NCBI RefSeq assembly: GCF_964204645.1
Contig: NC_134025.1
Coordinates: forward strand, 26,194,001 to 26,258,000
Origin: Tubulanus polymorphus
Lineage: Eukaryota; Nemertea; Palaeonemertea; Tubulaniformes; Tubulanidae
Length of the DNA: 64,000 nucleotides
Direction: 5' to 3'
Part shown: positions 1-10,331 of the stretch, one piece after another
Numbering within the stretch: the first letter of the stretch is position 1
How the letters are laid out: every line of letters starts with the position of its first letter
The notes under the pieces: generated by a model
What the model was told of the DNA's origin: nothing
Databases searched by the model: none
The model's input: only the letters and a program-made list of their open reading frames with translations
Translations under genes and position numbers: made by a program

Positions 1-1254
1 GGATCTCTCCAGCGGCTAGGCTAAGTTTATTGAGTACAGCTCTCGACGTAATTGTATAATGGATTTTGTAAAACATATTTCTCGCTGTTTTGGATGCTTG
101 AAAAAGATAAGTTTGTAATCAACCCACACGCTTCATAGAGAAGGGTTTGTTAGGAATTTTTGTGTGAAAGCAGTAGCGCATTGCATTATCGACCTCATCA
201 GCTTCTTCATTGACATTAAAACAGAATATTTCCGTGGCTTAATGGATTTTATGAATCAACTGAATGAATTCAACGTTGTGTGCAATTTTATCTGCATATG
301 AAGCAAAACTAAAAATCTTTGTTTTATAACTTGTGGCGGAGTATGTTACTAAATGTAGAGATGATGCCATATAAGTACTCGTGTACAGAACAGTTCTTGC
401 AGGGTTTTTTCTCGAGTCGTAGAGGAATTCTCATTGATTCGGCGGTGCAGGAAAAGGCCTGATGGCATTTGATCAGATCAGAAAACTCCGTGCTCGATCG
501 TCGATAAAAACATCAATATTCATGTGTGTAATATTTTAGTATATCATATCTGGCGATGACATTTTGGCTTTGAATACCATAGTTACTTCGATGGACATTT
601 TATGTACCAGTACTCTGATTAGAACTGTGTTTTTATCGAAATGTTTTGGTTTGAGCTCGCGGATTATACGCAGCTGTTTAATGGATAAACTCTGTTTGAA
701 AATTGTTACAATCTTTGGTCGTTATTTCCAGTCGGGTTTGTCGCTGGCTTTTAGTTTTGTTTGCGTACACGCCGTCGAGAGAACGACATACTCTAAGTGA
801 TTATCGTGTTTCCGAAGAAGTCTTTGCGATTAACTTTGCGAATTACTGTCGACGATATTTTCGCTGGATTTTTTTTGCGAAACTACGTATACTCGCTAAA
901 AATTTGAATAATAACATCTTATTACTGAGATTCATCAACTAGAGCATCACTTTTCCGAATGGATCGTCACTACCAGCATACACGACAAGATCGCGGCAAA
1001 CAATTCGCTATTCTGCCATGAGGCATTATGTGTGACCGGATTTTTCAGAACGGAATTGATCATACGTGGTTGGATCCGAGAACGTTAATAAAGACGTCTA
1101 GCGATGACGCTGCACCTGAAAATGATTCCGTCTTCGTCTACACTTATGCATCGCGAAGCATTTGTTTTAATCAGACGGTGATTGTGTCTGACAACATTGT
1201 GTCTGATTTTCATTCGCAAGCAGATTAAGCCGGATTTGATATCGGTTTCATGTT
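1..1254. other. Upstream spacer, no gene recognised
   Basis: I see no coding similarity here. The open frames are short, overlap in several frames and resemble no protein I know. If the ASCC3 gene to the right is full length, this stretch would lie within one of its introns, because its missing upstream exons must be left of the window. Confidence 0.4.
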
Positions 1255-1590
1255 CTTCTATGGGGGATACGTATGTTTGCATTTTTCATAGCTTAGTTAC
1301 GGATACGGAGTGGTTGATGTCGAGTCTAGTGGAATAAACAACATCCAAGTATAACGTTGCGTCTCTGATGACCGAAATCATTTAAGCGATAGTAGATATT
1401 TTTACGATGCCGTTTCTTTTGTGTGCTTAGGAATTGTTGGAGATGCGTCTATTTACATTTTTTATAGCCCAGCTCTAATAAATGGAATATACCAGACATA
1501 ACTGTAACGTTGCGTGTGTGATGACCGAAATTATCAAAAGTGGTACTTAATATTTCAAAGATTGCGATCTAAGTTGCGCGATTAGGAATT
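1255..1590. repeat. Diverged tandem duplication, unit about 180 bp
   Basis: Two successive copies share the blocks GCATTTTTCATAGC / ACATTTTTTATAGC, TAACGTTGCGT, TGATGACCGAAAT and TTAGGAATTGT in the same order. The first copy runs from about 1255 to 1430 and the second from about 1435 to 1590. They have diverged by substitutions and indels. The repeat lies a few hundred bases upstream of the GT92 start codon; any regulatory role is unknown. Confidence 0.5.
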
Positions 1591-1828
1591 GTCAGCAGTT
1601 CTCTATTAATTGCTGGTGCGTAGACTGTAACTGTATTATCGCGTAAGAATTATTACTGTAAGATTTGTACCCATAAAAGCTAATGAAGTGTCGTGGTGAC
1701 AGACTCACTATCCCGACAATGTCAAGTTATTGGTTTGTCGATACACTCGGTGATCGTTGAAGTGTCTGCTATTAATTGGCTCATCTCATCAGACGGATCG
1801 TTGCGTTACGGATAAATGATAGTCTAAA

Positions 1829-3379
1829 ATGCTGTTAGTCATGCGGAGAATATGTTTGAAATTTATAACGTTCAAGAAATTCGCTCTGTCAATCGTCGTC
1901 GTTTATTTCGTGATGCTTCTCTATTTTATGCGGACGTCGTTTGAAGGCAGTCGACTGTTCGGTGTTTCGGATTCGCCGCGGGAACGATACGAATCGAAGA
2001 GCGTCGTTCCTCGTTTTCGACTTCCCGTTCTTTCGAACGAACGACGACGACGTATCGCATCTGGCAAATCATCCTCCGCCCGTCAGCGATATCGAGTATT
2101 GCCCGTATCCGATGGTTACGCCGCGCGCACCGGTAATGGATTTTTAACTCGAAACGATAAAAATCTACCCGCGGTGTCCGCGGTAACTTCTGAAAAAAAT
2201 GGAAAGGATTTCAAAGAAATGTATACAAGACAATGCGGCAGTAAGAAATTTGTTAAAAATTTGAACACATTTCAGCCATTAGGGTTTGATATCTGGTTGT
2301 ATTCGGCTTATATCGATTACCGTTTGCCTGCGAAGACATTTATTCGTGTCATCGTCCTCGCTAAACATTCGCAAATATTGAAAAGGAGTTTATTTTGCCT
2401 TTTCGGACACGACAGTGATCGCGATGAGGAAGATGATCTCGTACGCATGTCGAAATACGAAATGTGCGAAAACCACAATAATATTTACGGCGGATTTATA
2501 CTCTCCTGTTCGGTTCCCAAAAAGCGAGAATCTTTGTGCTCGGTGAAGATTTTGTTGAAAACAGACGTTTCTAATAAATCCTGCATCGTCCCGCTGTCAG
2601 TGATCCCACCTCTCAGAAATGACGACATTATTCCTAAAAGATATACATTCGGAGTTTGTCTGCCCCCTTTATTCGGGACGACGAGCGTGAATAGATTAGT
2701 CGAATATATCGAGTTACACAAACTGCTCGGGGTTGAGAAGTTTGTCATGTATAAATATGATGGATATAGTAACGAAGTTGCCAGGGTGATAGAGAACTAC
2801 GTCAGTCAGGAACTTATTGACCTGATCCCGTGGAGTTTACCTTCAGTGGTTCGTCACCGGTCGAGACTGTGGTATCACGGTCAGATCATAGCTATTAACG
2901 ACTGTCTTTATCGAACTATGAACGATTTCATGTACGTTTCGTTCAGCGACTTGGACGAGTTCCTGATTCCGCAAAATCATATCACGTGGAATCAGTTGTT
3001 CAGCTCGTTGGATTCCACCAACGTAAGCGGGTATTGTTTCCACAGTACGTTTTTTAATCCGAGTCCGAAGCCGTCGTCGTCGCTGATTACGACTTCGAAT
3101 TATCTACGCACGAAAATGACAAGCAGCGTGCGATCGAAGTGCGTCGTGATTCCGGAACGCGTGTTCGAAAAGGGTATTCACCATATCAGTAAACCCGTCG
3201 CTCATTACAAATCGTTAAGCCTCGCGCCGTCGATCGGCGTTTATCATCATTACCGTAATTGTTTGAGAAATTTTCACATGGACTGCAAGAACTACGTTTA
3301 CGATTTTGCCGTCAAGAAATTCGCAAAGCTTCTCGAAGATAATGTCAAGGCTGCGAAATCGGAAGCGCAGTCGGCATAA
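1829..3379 (+). CDS. Glycosyltransferase family 92 protein, type II Golgi membrane enzyme
   Basis: An intronless 516-residue frame. A short basic N-terminus (MRRICLKFITFKK) precedes one hydrophobic segment at about residues 14-32, giving a type II signal anchor; a basic, low-complexity stem follows to about residue 130. The second half matches the GT92 (DUF23) family: YTFGVCLPPLFG, then EYIELHKLLGVEKFVMYKYD, the block YHGQIIAINDCLYR, and FSDLDEFLIP, whose DLD (about residues 375-377) is the likely metal and nucleotide-sugar binding motif. A late HHISKPV/VYHHYRNC segment is also typical. Known GT92 enzymes add galactose to core fucose or related glycans; the substrate here is not predictable. 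The first Met of the open frame is used because the signal anchor follows it directly. The gene ends about 760 bp before the first visible ASCC3 exon and may be nested in an ASCC3 intron. Confidence 0.88.
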   Translation: MLLVMRRICLKFITFKKFALSIVVVYFVMLLYFMRTSFEGSRLFGVSDSPRERYESKSVVPRFRLPVLSNERRRRIASGKSSSARQRYRVLPVSDGYAARTGNGFLTRNDKNLPAVSAVTSEKNGKDFKEMYTRQCGSKKFVKNLNTFQPLGFDIWLYSAYIDYRLPAKTFIRVIVLAKHSQILKRSLFCLFGHDSDRDEEDDLVRMSKYEMCENHNNIYGGFILSCSVPKKRESLCSVKILLKTDVSNKSCIVPLSVIPPLRNDDIIPKRYTFGVCLPPLFGTTSVNRLVEYIELHKLLGVEKFVMYKYDGYSNEVARVIENYVSQELIDLIPWSLPSVVRHRSRLWYHGQIIAINDCLYRTMNDFMYVSFSDLDEFLIPQNHITWNQLFSSLDSTNVSGYCFHSTFFNPSPKPSSSLITTSNYLRTKMTSSVRSKCVVIPERVFEKGIHHISKPVAHYKSLSLAPSIGVYHHYRNCLRNFHMDCKNYVYDFAVKKFAKLLEDNVKAAKSEAQSA

Positions 3380-3664
3380 ACGCTCTCATGATCAAGAGAT
3401 CGTGTGTGTTTAGAGACGTCGCAGCTCGAGGGCCCGACGTCGGTTCATATTTCTGTCGTGATAATTTCAGTTACTCCTACGTTCGAGGTGTGCTCGGTAT
3501 ATCATCTTCGTTTACGTTTCCCATATCTTTTTCTACCTTGAGTTTGTCAAAATTGTTGTTCGTTGATCTCCCGATTAAAAATATTTTATAAAGGTGAAAA
3601 AAAAACAATTTTCTTTTGTTTTTCTCGATGAGCTTTATCCATTCTTATTAAAGATTGAACCGGA

Positions 3665-3762
3665 GGCTCAATATAGGGGATGAAAAAGCTTAGCACTTTT
3701 GCCATTTTACTGATATTACAGATGACGAAAGTGCTACGCTTTTATTCCCTCTATAATGAGCC
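3665..3762. repeat. Hairpin element (MITE-like), about 98 bp
   Basis: The left arm starts GGCTCAATATAGGGGATGAA and the right arm ends TCCCTCTATAATGAGCC. The arms are imperfect inverted copies that also share the inner blocks TTAGCACTTTTG and CGAAAGTGCTACG, leaving a loop of about 20 bp. It lies in the spacer between the GT92 stop codon and the ASCC3 exons. Confidence 0.65.
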
Positions 3763-4141
3763 TTATACATTATATCAGCTTTGATGCTGTTGTTTGCTAG
3801 ATGTTACAGCGAATTACCAGTCCAGAGGATGATTGCGGAAATAGAACCTACTTTCACGATATCCTATGATAACATCTGATATATGAGATATGAATCTTTC
3901 CCGAGACATTTATGAGTTTTGAAGATGTAAAATTCGGAAATACGCAAGATTTATGGACAGACACGCGTCATAATATGAATCTCCATGAATTATTGGTAGC
4001 GGGATGGAAACAATAAACGATGCGACTTGTGATTTAGAAAATTTACAAAAAACAAGTGATATTGGAATCTTTGCTTTATGTCGAGATTATGAAATCAATA
4101 AAATAATTAGATGAAACGGAATTCTATGAATATCTTTTTAG

Positions 4142-5205
4142 ATTGAGCAGATTATAAATGGTGTTAAAGATACTAATTTGAAGTTAATGTTAGCATTTGG
4201 TATTGGTATACATCACGCCGGTTTGCACGAACGTGATAGGAGAACTGTTGAGGAGCTATTTGTCAATCAAAAAATACAGGTATTCACTATTATAACAAAT
4301 GTTTAACAACCACATTGTTTGATTTGTGTAAATTATAAGGATGGCATGAGAACTGGATGAATATTCATTGCGCACTCTGATATGCATTAGTTTGATTTGA
4401 TTAAGTCAGTACGCAATTCTGTAATTGTTACTTAAACATTGAAATGTAAGTGTTGGATACAATTCAAAGGTCCACAGGATCTGATTCATCGTTGTTCCAC
4501 AGTATAAATACTGAATGTTATATATAGATTTTTGTTTCAGTATATATACTGAATATGAGAATTAGATACTGAATTCGCAGACTTTTTCTAATGCCTTGCA
4601 CTGAGGTAGATTTGTTGGTATGAAATTTCTGATTCGGTTTTTTCTCAAGGTGCTAATCGCTACCAGTACGCTTGCATGGGGTGTCAACTTTCCTGCTCAT
4701 TTGGTCGTTATTAAAGGCACTGAATATTACGACGGCAAATCTAAACGATACGTAGACTTCCCAATTACTGGTTAGTATACATGATTCCAGGCACTTATTA
4801 AGACTGTGTCACCATCTACTGCTAATACTGGAAACTAATTCGATCCTTTGTTTTTCTGTAGATGTACTGCAGATGATGGGCCGAGCTGGCCGACCACAAT
4901 TCGACGACCAAGGCGTAGCTGTCATTCTAGTCCACGATGTTAAAAAGCATTTCTACAAGAAATTCTTGTACGAACCATTCCCTGTCGAATCTAGGTACAT
5001 ATTCCTATAAAATAGAACTCTAAAACATGAACAAATTGATGATCATCTGTAATGATTCGACATTGATTAATCATTTCAGTCTACTCGAGGTGCTCCCGGA
5101 TCATTTGAATGCTGAAATTGTTGCCGGAACGGTTGCCTCGAAACAAGATGCAATGGACTACATTACATGGACATATTTCTTCCGAAGACTCGTTATGAAT
5201 CCAAG
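4142..5205 (+). CDS. ASCC3: ASCC3 helicase, exons for the end of the second helicase cassette (gene continues at 16255)
   Basis: Four exons at 4142-4279, 4650-4770, 4862-4994 and 5080-5205, each with AG/GT borders and compatible phases. They encode the end of RecA2 of a Ski2-like cassette. [14 protein letters not shown] precedes motif V ([14 protein letters not shown]) and motif VI ([13 protein letters not shown]), followed by [14 protein letters not shown], the start of the winged helix (DHLNAEI) and [12 protein letters not shown]. This is close to vertebrate ASCC3, the 3'-5' DNA helicase of the ASC-1 complex used in AlkB-type repair and in splitting collided ribosomes. The first exon begins in mid-domain after a normal acceptor, so the first cassette and most of the second lie elsewhere, presumably left of the window. 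No ASCC3 exon is visible between the GT92 gene and 4142. Confidence 0.93.
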
Positions 5206-6562
5206 GTAAATGTGAATAAAAACTATTAGAACACAGTATACCGGTGAAGCCCACCGCATACTAGTGTGCCATGGCGAATACACCGATAGGAGACGATGAA
5301 ACCAAAAACTGTACCCGTTCACTAGTGATAACTGCGTCTACTGCTATTGTCGATCATGTGATCAATCAATCAGTTTATATGTACACATGCGCATTGATAC
5401 GAAATCAAGCAACGCAAGTATGCTGAATTACTGGTTGCATTGTGACAGTAATATCAATCATGTTAGATATGAGCATCAACAAAAATTTTACCCACGACCG
5501 ACAAATTTGCTGAACATTTTTATTCATCCGCACAATAGGCTGATTCTACACTGGTGTATTTGTTGCAGTGTACTTGCTGCAGACTTTTAAGAACGCCAAA
5601 GAATTAAGTTTGTATCTATATAACTTTATTGTCTCAATTATCAGTGAAATAAGTTATAGCCAGGTTATCATTATGTACATCTCGTAGCGGTTATAACGTT
5701 TTATAAATTACTTTAACGGGAACATTTACAATCTTTGTTTATTTACATCTAATCATGAATGTACCAGGATCAGCTACCAAAAACTTTCAACGTTCAACTT
5801 GTGCTCGTGCAAGTATTTCCGACATATAACCTGTTCAGACTGACTCAAGTCTGGCATTATTTTTCAGTACTATTACATTTTTAAGTACATGTAAAAACTA
5901 TTTATCACAATTTACACTCTATCACTAAAATAATGAATATATTAATTCCCAGAATATACACAACTGTTTATTGTTGATAATGTCATTGTAATTAAAATAC
6001 AGCATAAATGCATTAGGCATGTATGTTTGTCATTGGTCATTCGATGCACGTTACAATCTATTCAAATACTAAACACATTCACTCCATAAATACTGACACA
6101 CACTGACGTATCTTTCATAATTTTCTGTACAAATCTATTTTCTATGGTTGGTTATTGTTGAGAGGAGATAAATCTGCACATGTAGTTCCTGGAGTCCTGA
6201 CGTGTTGGAAATTGAATTCAATCCTCTAAATGATTATCTGCCTCTTTTCGTTTCTTTTTTTTGTGGTTGAAATTTACAAGTGCTTTCCATCGGAAGGGAG
6301 TTTTTTAAGTCGACACACTTTGGCACGCAAGAAGTCAGAAACATATCTATTGCACTTCCGTTATCACTCGCATATATCGCTATCTTTTTAACGTCTTTCA
6401 ATAATCCGAGCTACCGAGCCTGCTGCTGAAAAAAGCTATAAAGCGTCCTTTTGCTTCGTACAAGAAATTGTTACTTTGTTTACATTTTGTGTGACAGTCT
6501 CACACTGATTTATAAGTTGTGCGTGAATTTTGTTGATATGTTCTTGTGAAGATCGATGTTAC
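5206..6562. other. Start of the 11-kb ASCC3 intron and 3' flank of the antisense lectin gene
   Basis: No coding similarity. On the minus strand the CDS of the lectin-CUB gene ends at 6563. A possible polyadenylation hexamer AATAAA on that strand corresponds to TTTATT at 5967-5972, which would give a 3' UTR of about 0.6 kb. This is only a candidate. Confidence 0.35.
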
Positions 6563-9500
6563 CTACATTAATTCATCGTGTACGATGCAGATATTGTGAT
6601 GCATGTGAAGCGGTGGCCCTCGTTTGGAATTCTTTGGTTTAGCGTACAACTCGGAGCGCGAACTCGACGACGGAATACGCTTGATATTCTCTTTACGTCT
6701 GAAAAAAAATCGACAATAATACACACGTGTCAAATTTGTTACTTCGAGCTGATATCGGATTTTCGTTTTGCAACTTCTATCGGCGGCACTTACCGTTTGA
6801 CAATCAGCAGTATTACTAATACTATCAGTAACAGCAAAAGCGTTCCAATTACACCTCCAATAATGGCAGCTGAAATGGTTGCATCAGTGAAATCTCAAAT
6901 AGACAATGAAATTAATCGATGAATTGACGAAGTATATTTACCTGCTTGTATCGGCTGTTTATTGTTGGCCGGTACCGGTCTCGGTTTCTCAGTCGTATTG
7001 ATCGTCATAACACTGTTAGATGGCGCCGCTGTGCTTGTTGTCGTTTGTCTGCGTTGAGACGTACGTTTGGTTGGAATTATCTCTGGCTCGATGTAAGGTG
7101 TAGCTATCAATGATACGAAGAAGAATATTTAGAACTCGGTAAGATTGGATGACATATGAGGCATATTTGATTCAGAAAAATGCCAGACTATCTAATTAAC
7201 TCGACCTTTGGACTAATCATCTAAATAACTTCAAGGCTCGACTTAAAAATAGATACACTATAAGTTCCTTTGAGTTACGCTTGAATCCAACTCTTGAAAT
7301 GCGTTGAACCGAACCATTCTCACCTTCGAAGTATAACAGAAATCCCTTATGCGTTCCGATTCCCGTCGTTTGAAAGTGGAATTGAGTATCTTCCACCGAA
7401 TACTGCTTCAGTTTCGAATTGTGTTGAGGGCCACAAATTGTCGTCGACCATAAAACAGTTTTGATATACAGTTTATCGCTACACGTGCCGTTTGGTGATA
7501 GTGGAAGTAAATTCAGATCTATAACATCTATCTGCATTTTCTGCTGTTTATGCGGCATTCGTACGGTTAAAGTGCAATTCATCGCTTTATTGTGGTAGTT
7601 CAATGGATAGTTCGGAGTTGAAATGTATCCTCTCTGCGATGTTAGAATTTGAGCCGAACAAATGTCTATGACTTGACTTGCTGTAAATGAAAAATGTTTA
7701 AAAATCAAATCCTCGTTGCCGGCATCACATGCAATGGAACAAGTCGTGATTTGCATCAATTTTGACCATTGATAAAAAAATGTATCGGTGTAATTATATG
7801 TATAGAGAATCCCACAATAACGAAAAAATAATGTAAAGTCCGAAAAGGTTTTTTTTTACACTTTGTATTACCGATATTTTTTGTTATTTTGGGATTTTCT
7901 ACATATTTGTATCAATTTTACTTGGAAAATTCCAAATAGCCAAAATTCGTGTTTGGAATATAACGTACCTTCAATACATTCATACGATACCAGGTAGTAG
8001 GTGGCATATTGTTTGCATGGATCCAGATAATTTCCAGTATTACTAGTAGAAAGGTTTATTTCGCAGGATTGTTTTCCGGAGCACGGATAATGCTGGTTGT
8101 CGGGTGCGACGCAGTCTTCAGCATTGAACATACAGTGACCTGATGGGTTGTATCCATAGAATAATTTATGAATTCGGATCATTTGGCCCTCTCCACATCT
8201 GAATATTAGTTGACTGCTTTTGTTGAAACATTGACTGGCGTACCTTATTTCAGTTGCTGAAAATTGAATATGAAAATTGGTCAAGTTTGTTTTTATCAAT
8301 TGCTTCTGTATTCAGAAAGGAAAGAAGTTATTGTTTCGGCTGTCGACATTCAGGCGTGACATTGCGCTCGATCTGGCTTCTCTTCGTTCGCTTCAAATGG
8401 TACGTTTGCACGCGCAAAAATATCGATGAAATGGGTAGAAATCGTGCAATGTCAGATGGTTCTCGATGAAAAATTGATTAGCAATCTGATCAGGTTTAAT
8501 TAGAAATGTAGTACACAGTCCTCATTCACCAGATGTTAATGCACGGCTTGCATATGTAGTCTCTCTTAAGAGTGAAAATCGGACCCTCAAGTCTAGCGGG
8601 GCATGGCATTGGCTGAGAATTCCCTGACCAATTACTGTTACATGTATTTATAGAAAGAGATTTGAAATATTGCTTCCGGTGTCTCAGATATAATGATGTA
8701 GATTGTTTTGTGTCTCAGTATTAGCCAAATGAATGTTGGTATTCTGAATGATGCTTATTTTTCATGTTACCAAAGAAACGAAGTCGTATCCCCAAGCGTC
8801 TACCAGTAGAAATGTGTATAACTGGCTTAGTGTTAAATATTTGCAGGATAAGACTGTCGTGACTATGAATACGAACTCCTAAGGACATCTTGTATTTTGG
8901 ATATACCCACGTTTTGTACGACTTCACTTTCTTCGACCCTAAGCACAATCATTCTCGCTTATGACGACGAAGGCTTATGACTGAATGAATCATAATGAAT
9001 GATAAATAATGAAATTTCCTGCCGACTGAAGACAGGCCGAGGAGGAGTGTGTCGGGAGGAGTGTGTCGTATCCTCTTTAATTATTGATTGCCTATTGGTA
9101 AATGAGTTGTCCACATACCACATAATAGGATCACAACGTGTGGCTGGAATGAGCCAGGCTGGACCTGGTATCAGCTGGTCTCCTATCCACGGGCTCTATT
9201 GTCTAGCATGCTGTTTGTTTATGTATATGTGCTTAGACTACCCATATTGCTGAAGAAGATTTTGGTCGGCAGCTGTCTTCAGATTCAATGTTGAAATTTG
9301 TTTCAGATTTCTGGTATCAAATTTCTGGGAGGCCGCTCGTGTACGAATTCATTTACTTCATATTAAGTTAAAAATCATATATGCATATAAACTATTATTG
9401 AATGAATTGCCTCCCAGAAAGGAAGGATATAATTTTCTGCTTTGGTGCTGATATCGAGTAGGATGGCCGCGGGGTATCCATTAGCCACGAGTTCGAATTT

Positions 9501-10331
9501 AGGTGATGTGATTCGAAGTGTGCCCGTGATTTAGGAGAAAGTCATTACATCGCGTTCGTGTGTGTTTGGACCGGACATTCCAAAACATGACAGATTGCTT
9601 TACAATACATCTGTTTCGAAAATTACCCTTCAGCCCGGCGGGCGCTTTTTTCAACAATAAATCACATTCCGACACATTCATCCGCGCAGTCCGTCGCTTC
9701 ATTGTTCGGCGTTCTAAAAAGTTGCACGCGATTGTTCGATGTGAATTGGATTACCCGACTATCGATAAAAATAAACCAGATTTTCGAATGTACTTTGAAA
9801 TGAGATGAGCCATTTTGAAAGGTCGCGTGTTCGCAAGGTCGCTAACAATAAGTTTTTTGAGCGCTTAATATTTTTAGTGTTAAATTATCGGGGTATCGTT
9901 AAATTCGCGGGTGTCCATCTGTTGGCATTACTGCATTTGTCGGTGAACTAAGTATGAAACTAAAACATAATTCTGCATCAAAGTAATATGATGTATACTA
10001 ATTTTGCAGCGTTCCAGTTCTATCAACTGACTGCCTCAGTTCCAGATCTATTATCAATGCTTAATGTCAAAATCAGCATCAGTGATAGTTATGTAAGTTG
10101 TATTATCTTAAACTCTGACTGATGTTGATCTCGGCAGAAGCTTATTGCCGATATGTGAACGATCTATGATTCATGATGCATCAAGTTATTGCTGTACATC
10201 CACGAGAGATTGCTATATTCTTCAACCATAGGTCTTCTTACTATTAAGAATAATCTTTACTTCGACTTACCTGCTAAATGAAGAGCTTGTGCGAATATTC
10301 CGATAGTGACTAGTAACCGTCGGTAGTCCAT
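6563..10331 (-). CDS. Type I membrane protein: signal peptide, SUEL lectin domain, CUB domain, stalk, TM, basic tail
   Basis: Six exons on the minus strand join in frame: 10331-10271, 8256-7969, 7680-7324, 7103-6942, 6869-6794 and 6698-6563 (1,080 nt, 359 residues). The first four introns are phase 1 and the last is phase 2. Residues 1-20 are a signal peptide (MDYRRLLVTIGIFAQALHLA). Residues 21-116 form an SUEL/rhamnose-binding lectin-like domain with eight cysteines, ending DPC...YYLVSYEC; the usual YGR motif is replaced by FYGYNPSGHC. Residues 117-235 are a CUB domain (RGYISTPNYPLNY, four Cys). Residues 236-289 are a Thr/Pro/Ser-rich stalk, 290-314 a TM helix (GGVIGTLLLLLIVLVILLIV), then a basic 45-residue tail. 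The gene is complete and lies antisense inside the ASCC3 intron. A carbohydrate-binding surface receptor is plausible; ligand and signalling are unknown. Confidence 0.85.
9327..9424. repeat. Short inverted repeat with TTTCTGGGAGGC arms
   Basis: The left arm TTTCTGGGAGGC, followed at short distance by AATTCATT, is matched in reverse by AATGAATTGCCTCCCAGAAA about 70 bp later. It lies in the first intron of the lectin-CUB gene and looks like a remnant of a small hairpin transposon. Confidence 0.45.
9455..9505 (+). other. tRNA-like fragment (possible SINE head or tRNA pseudogene)
   Basis: The stretch GGATGGCCGCGGGGTA resembles the D-arm/A-box of Leu or Ser tRNA genes. About 15 bp later comes GAGTTCGAATTTAGG, which resembles a T-arm/B-box. 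The spacing is too short and there is no acceptor stem, so this is not a functional tRNA gene; a tRNA-derived SINE relic is the best guess. Confidence 0.3.

Noticed and set aside
9455-9505. A functional tRNA gene
   Set aside because: A- and B-box-like strings are present but too close together, and there is no acceptor stem or anticodon arm.
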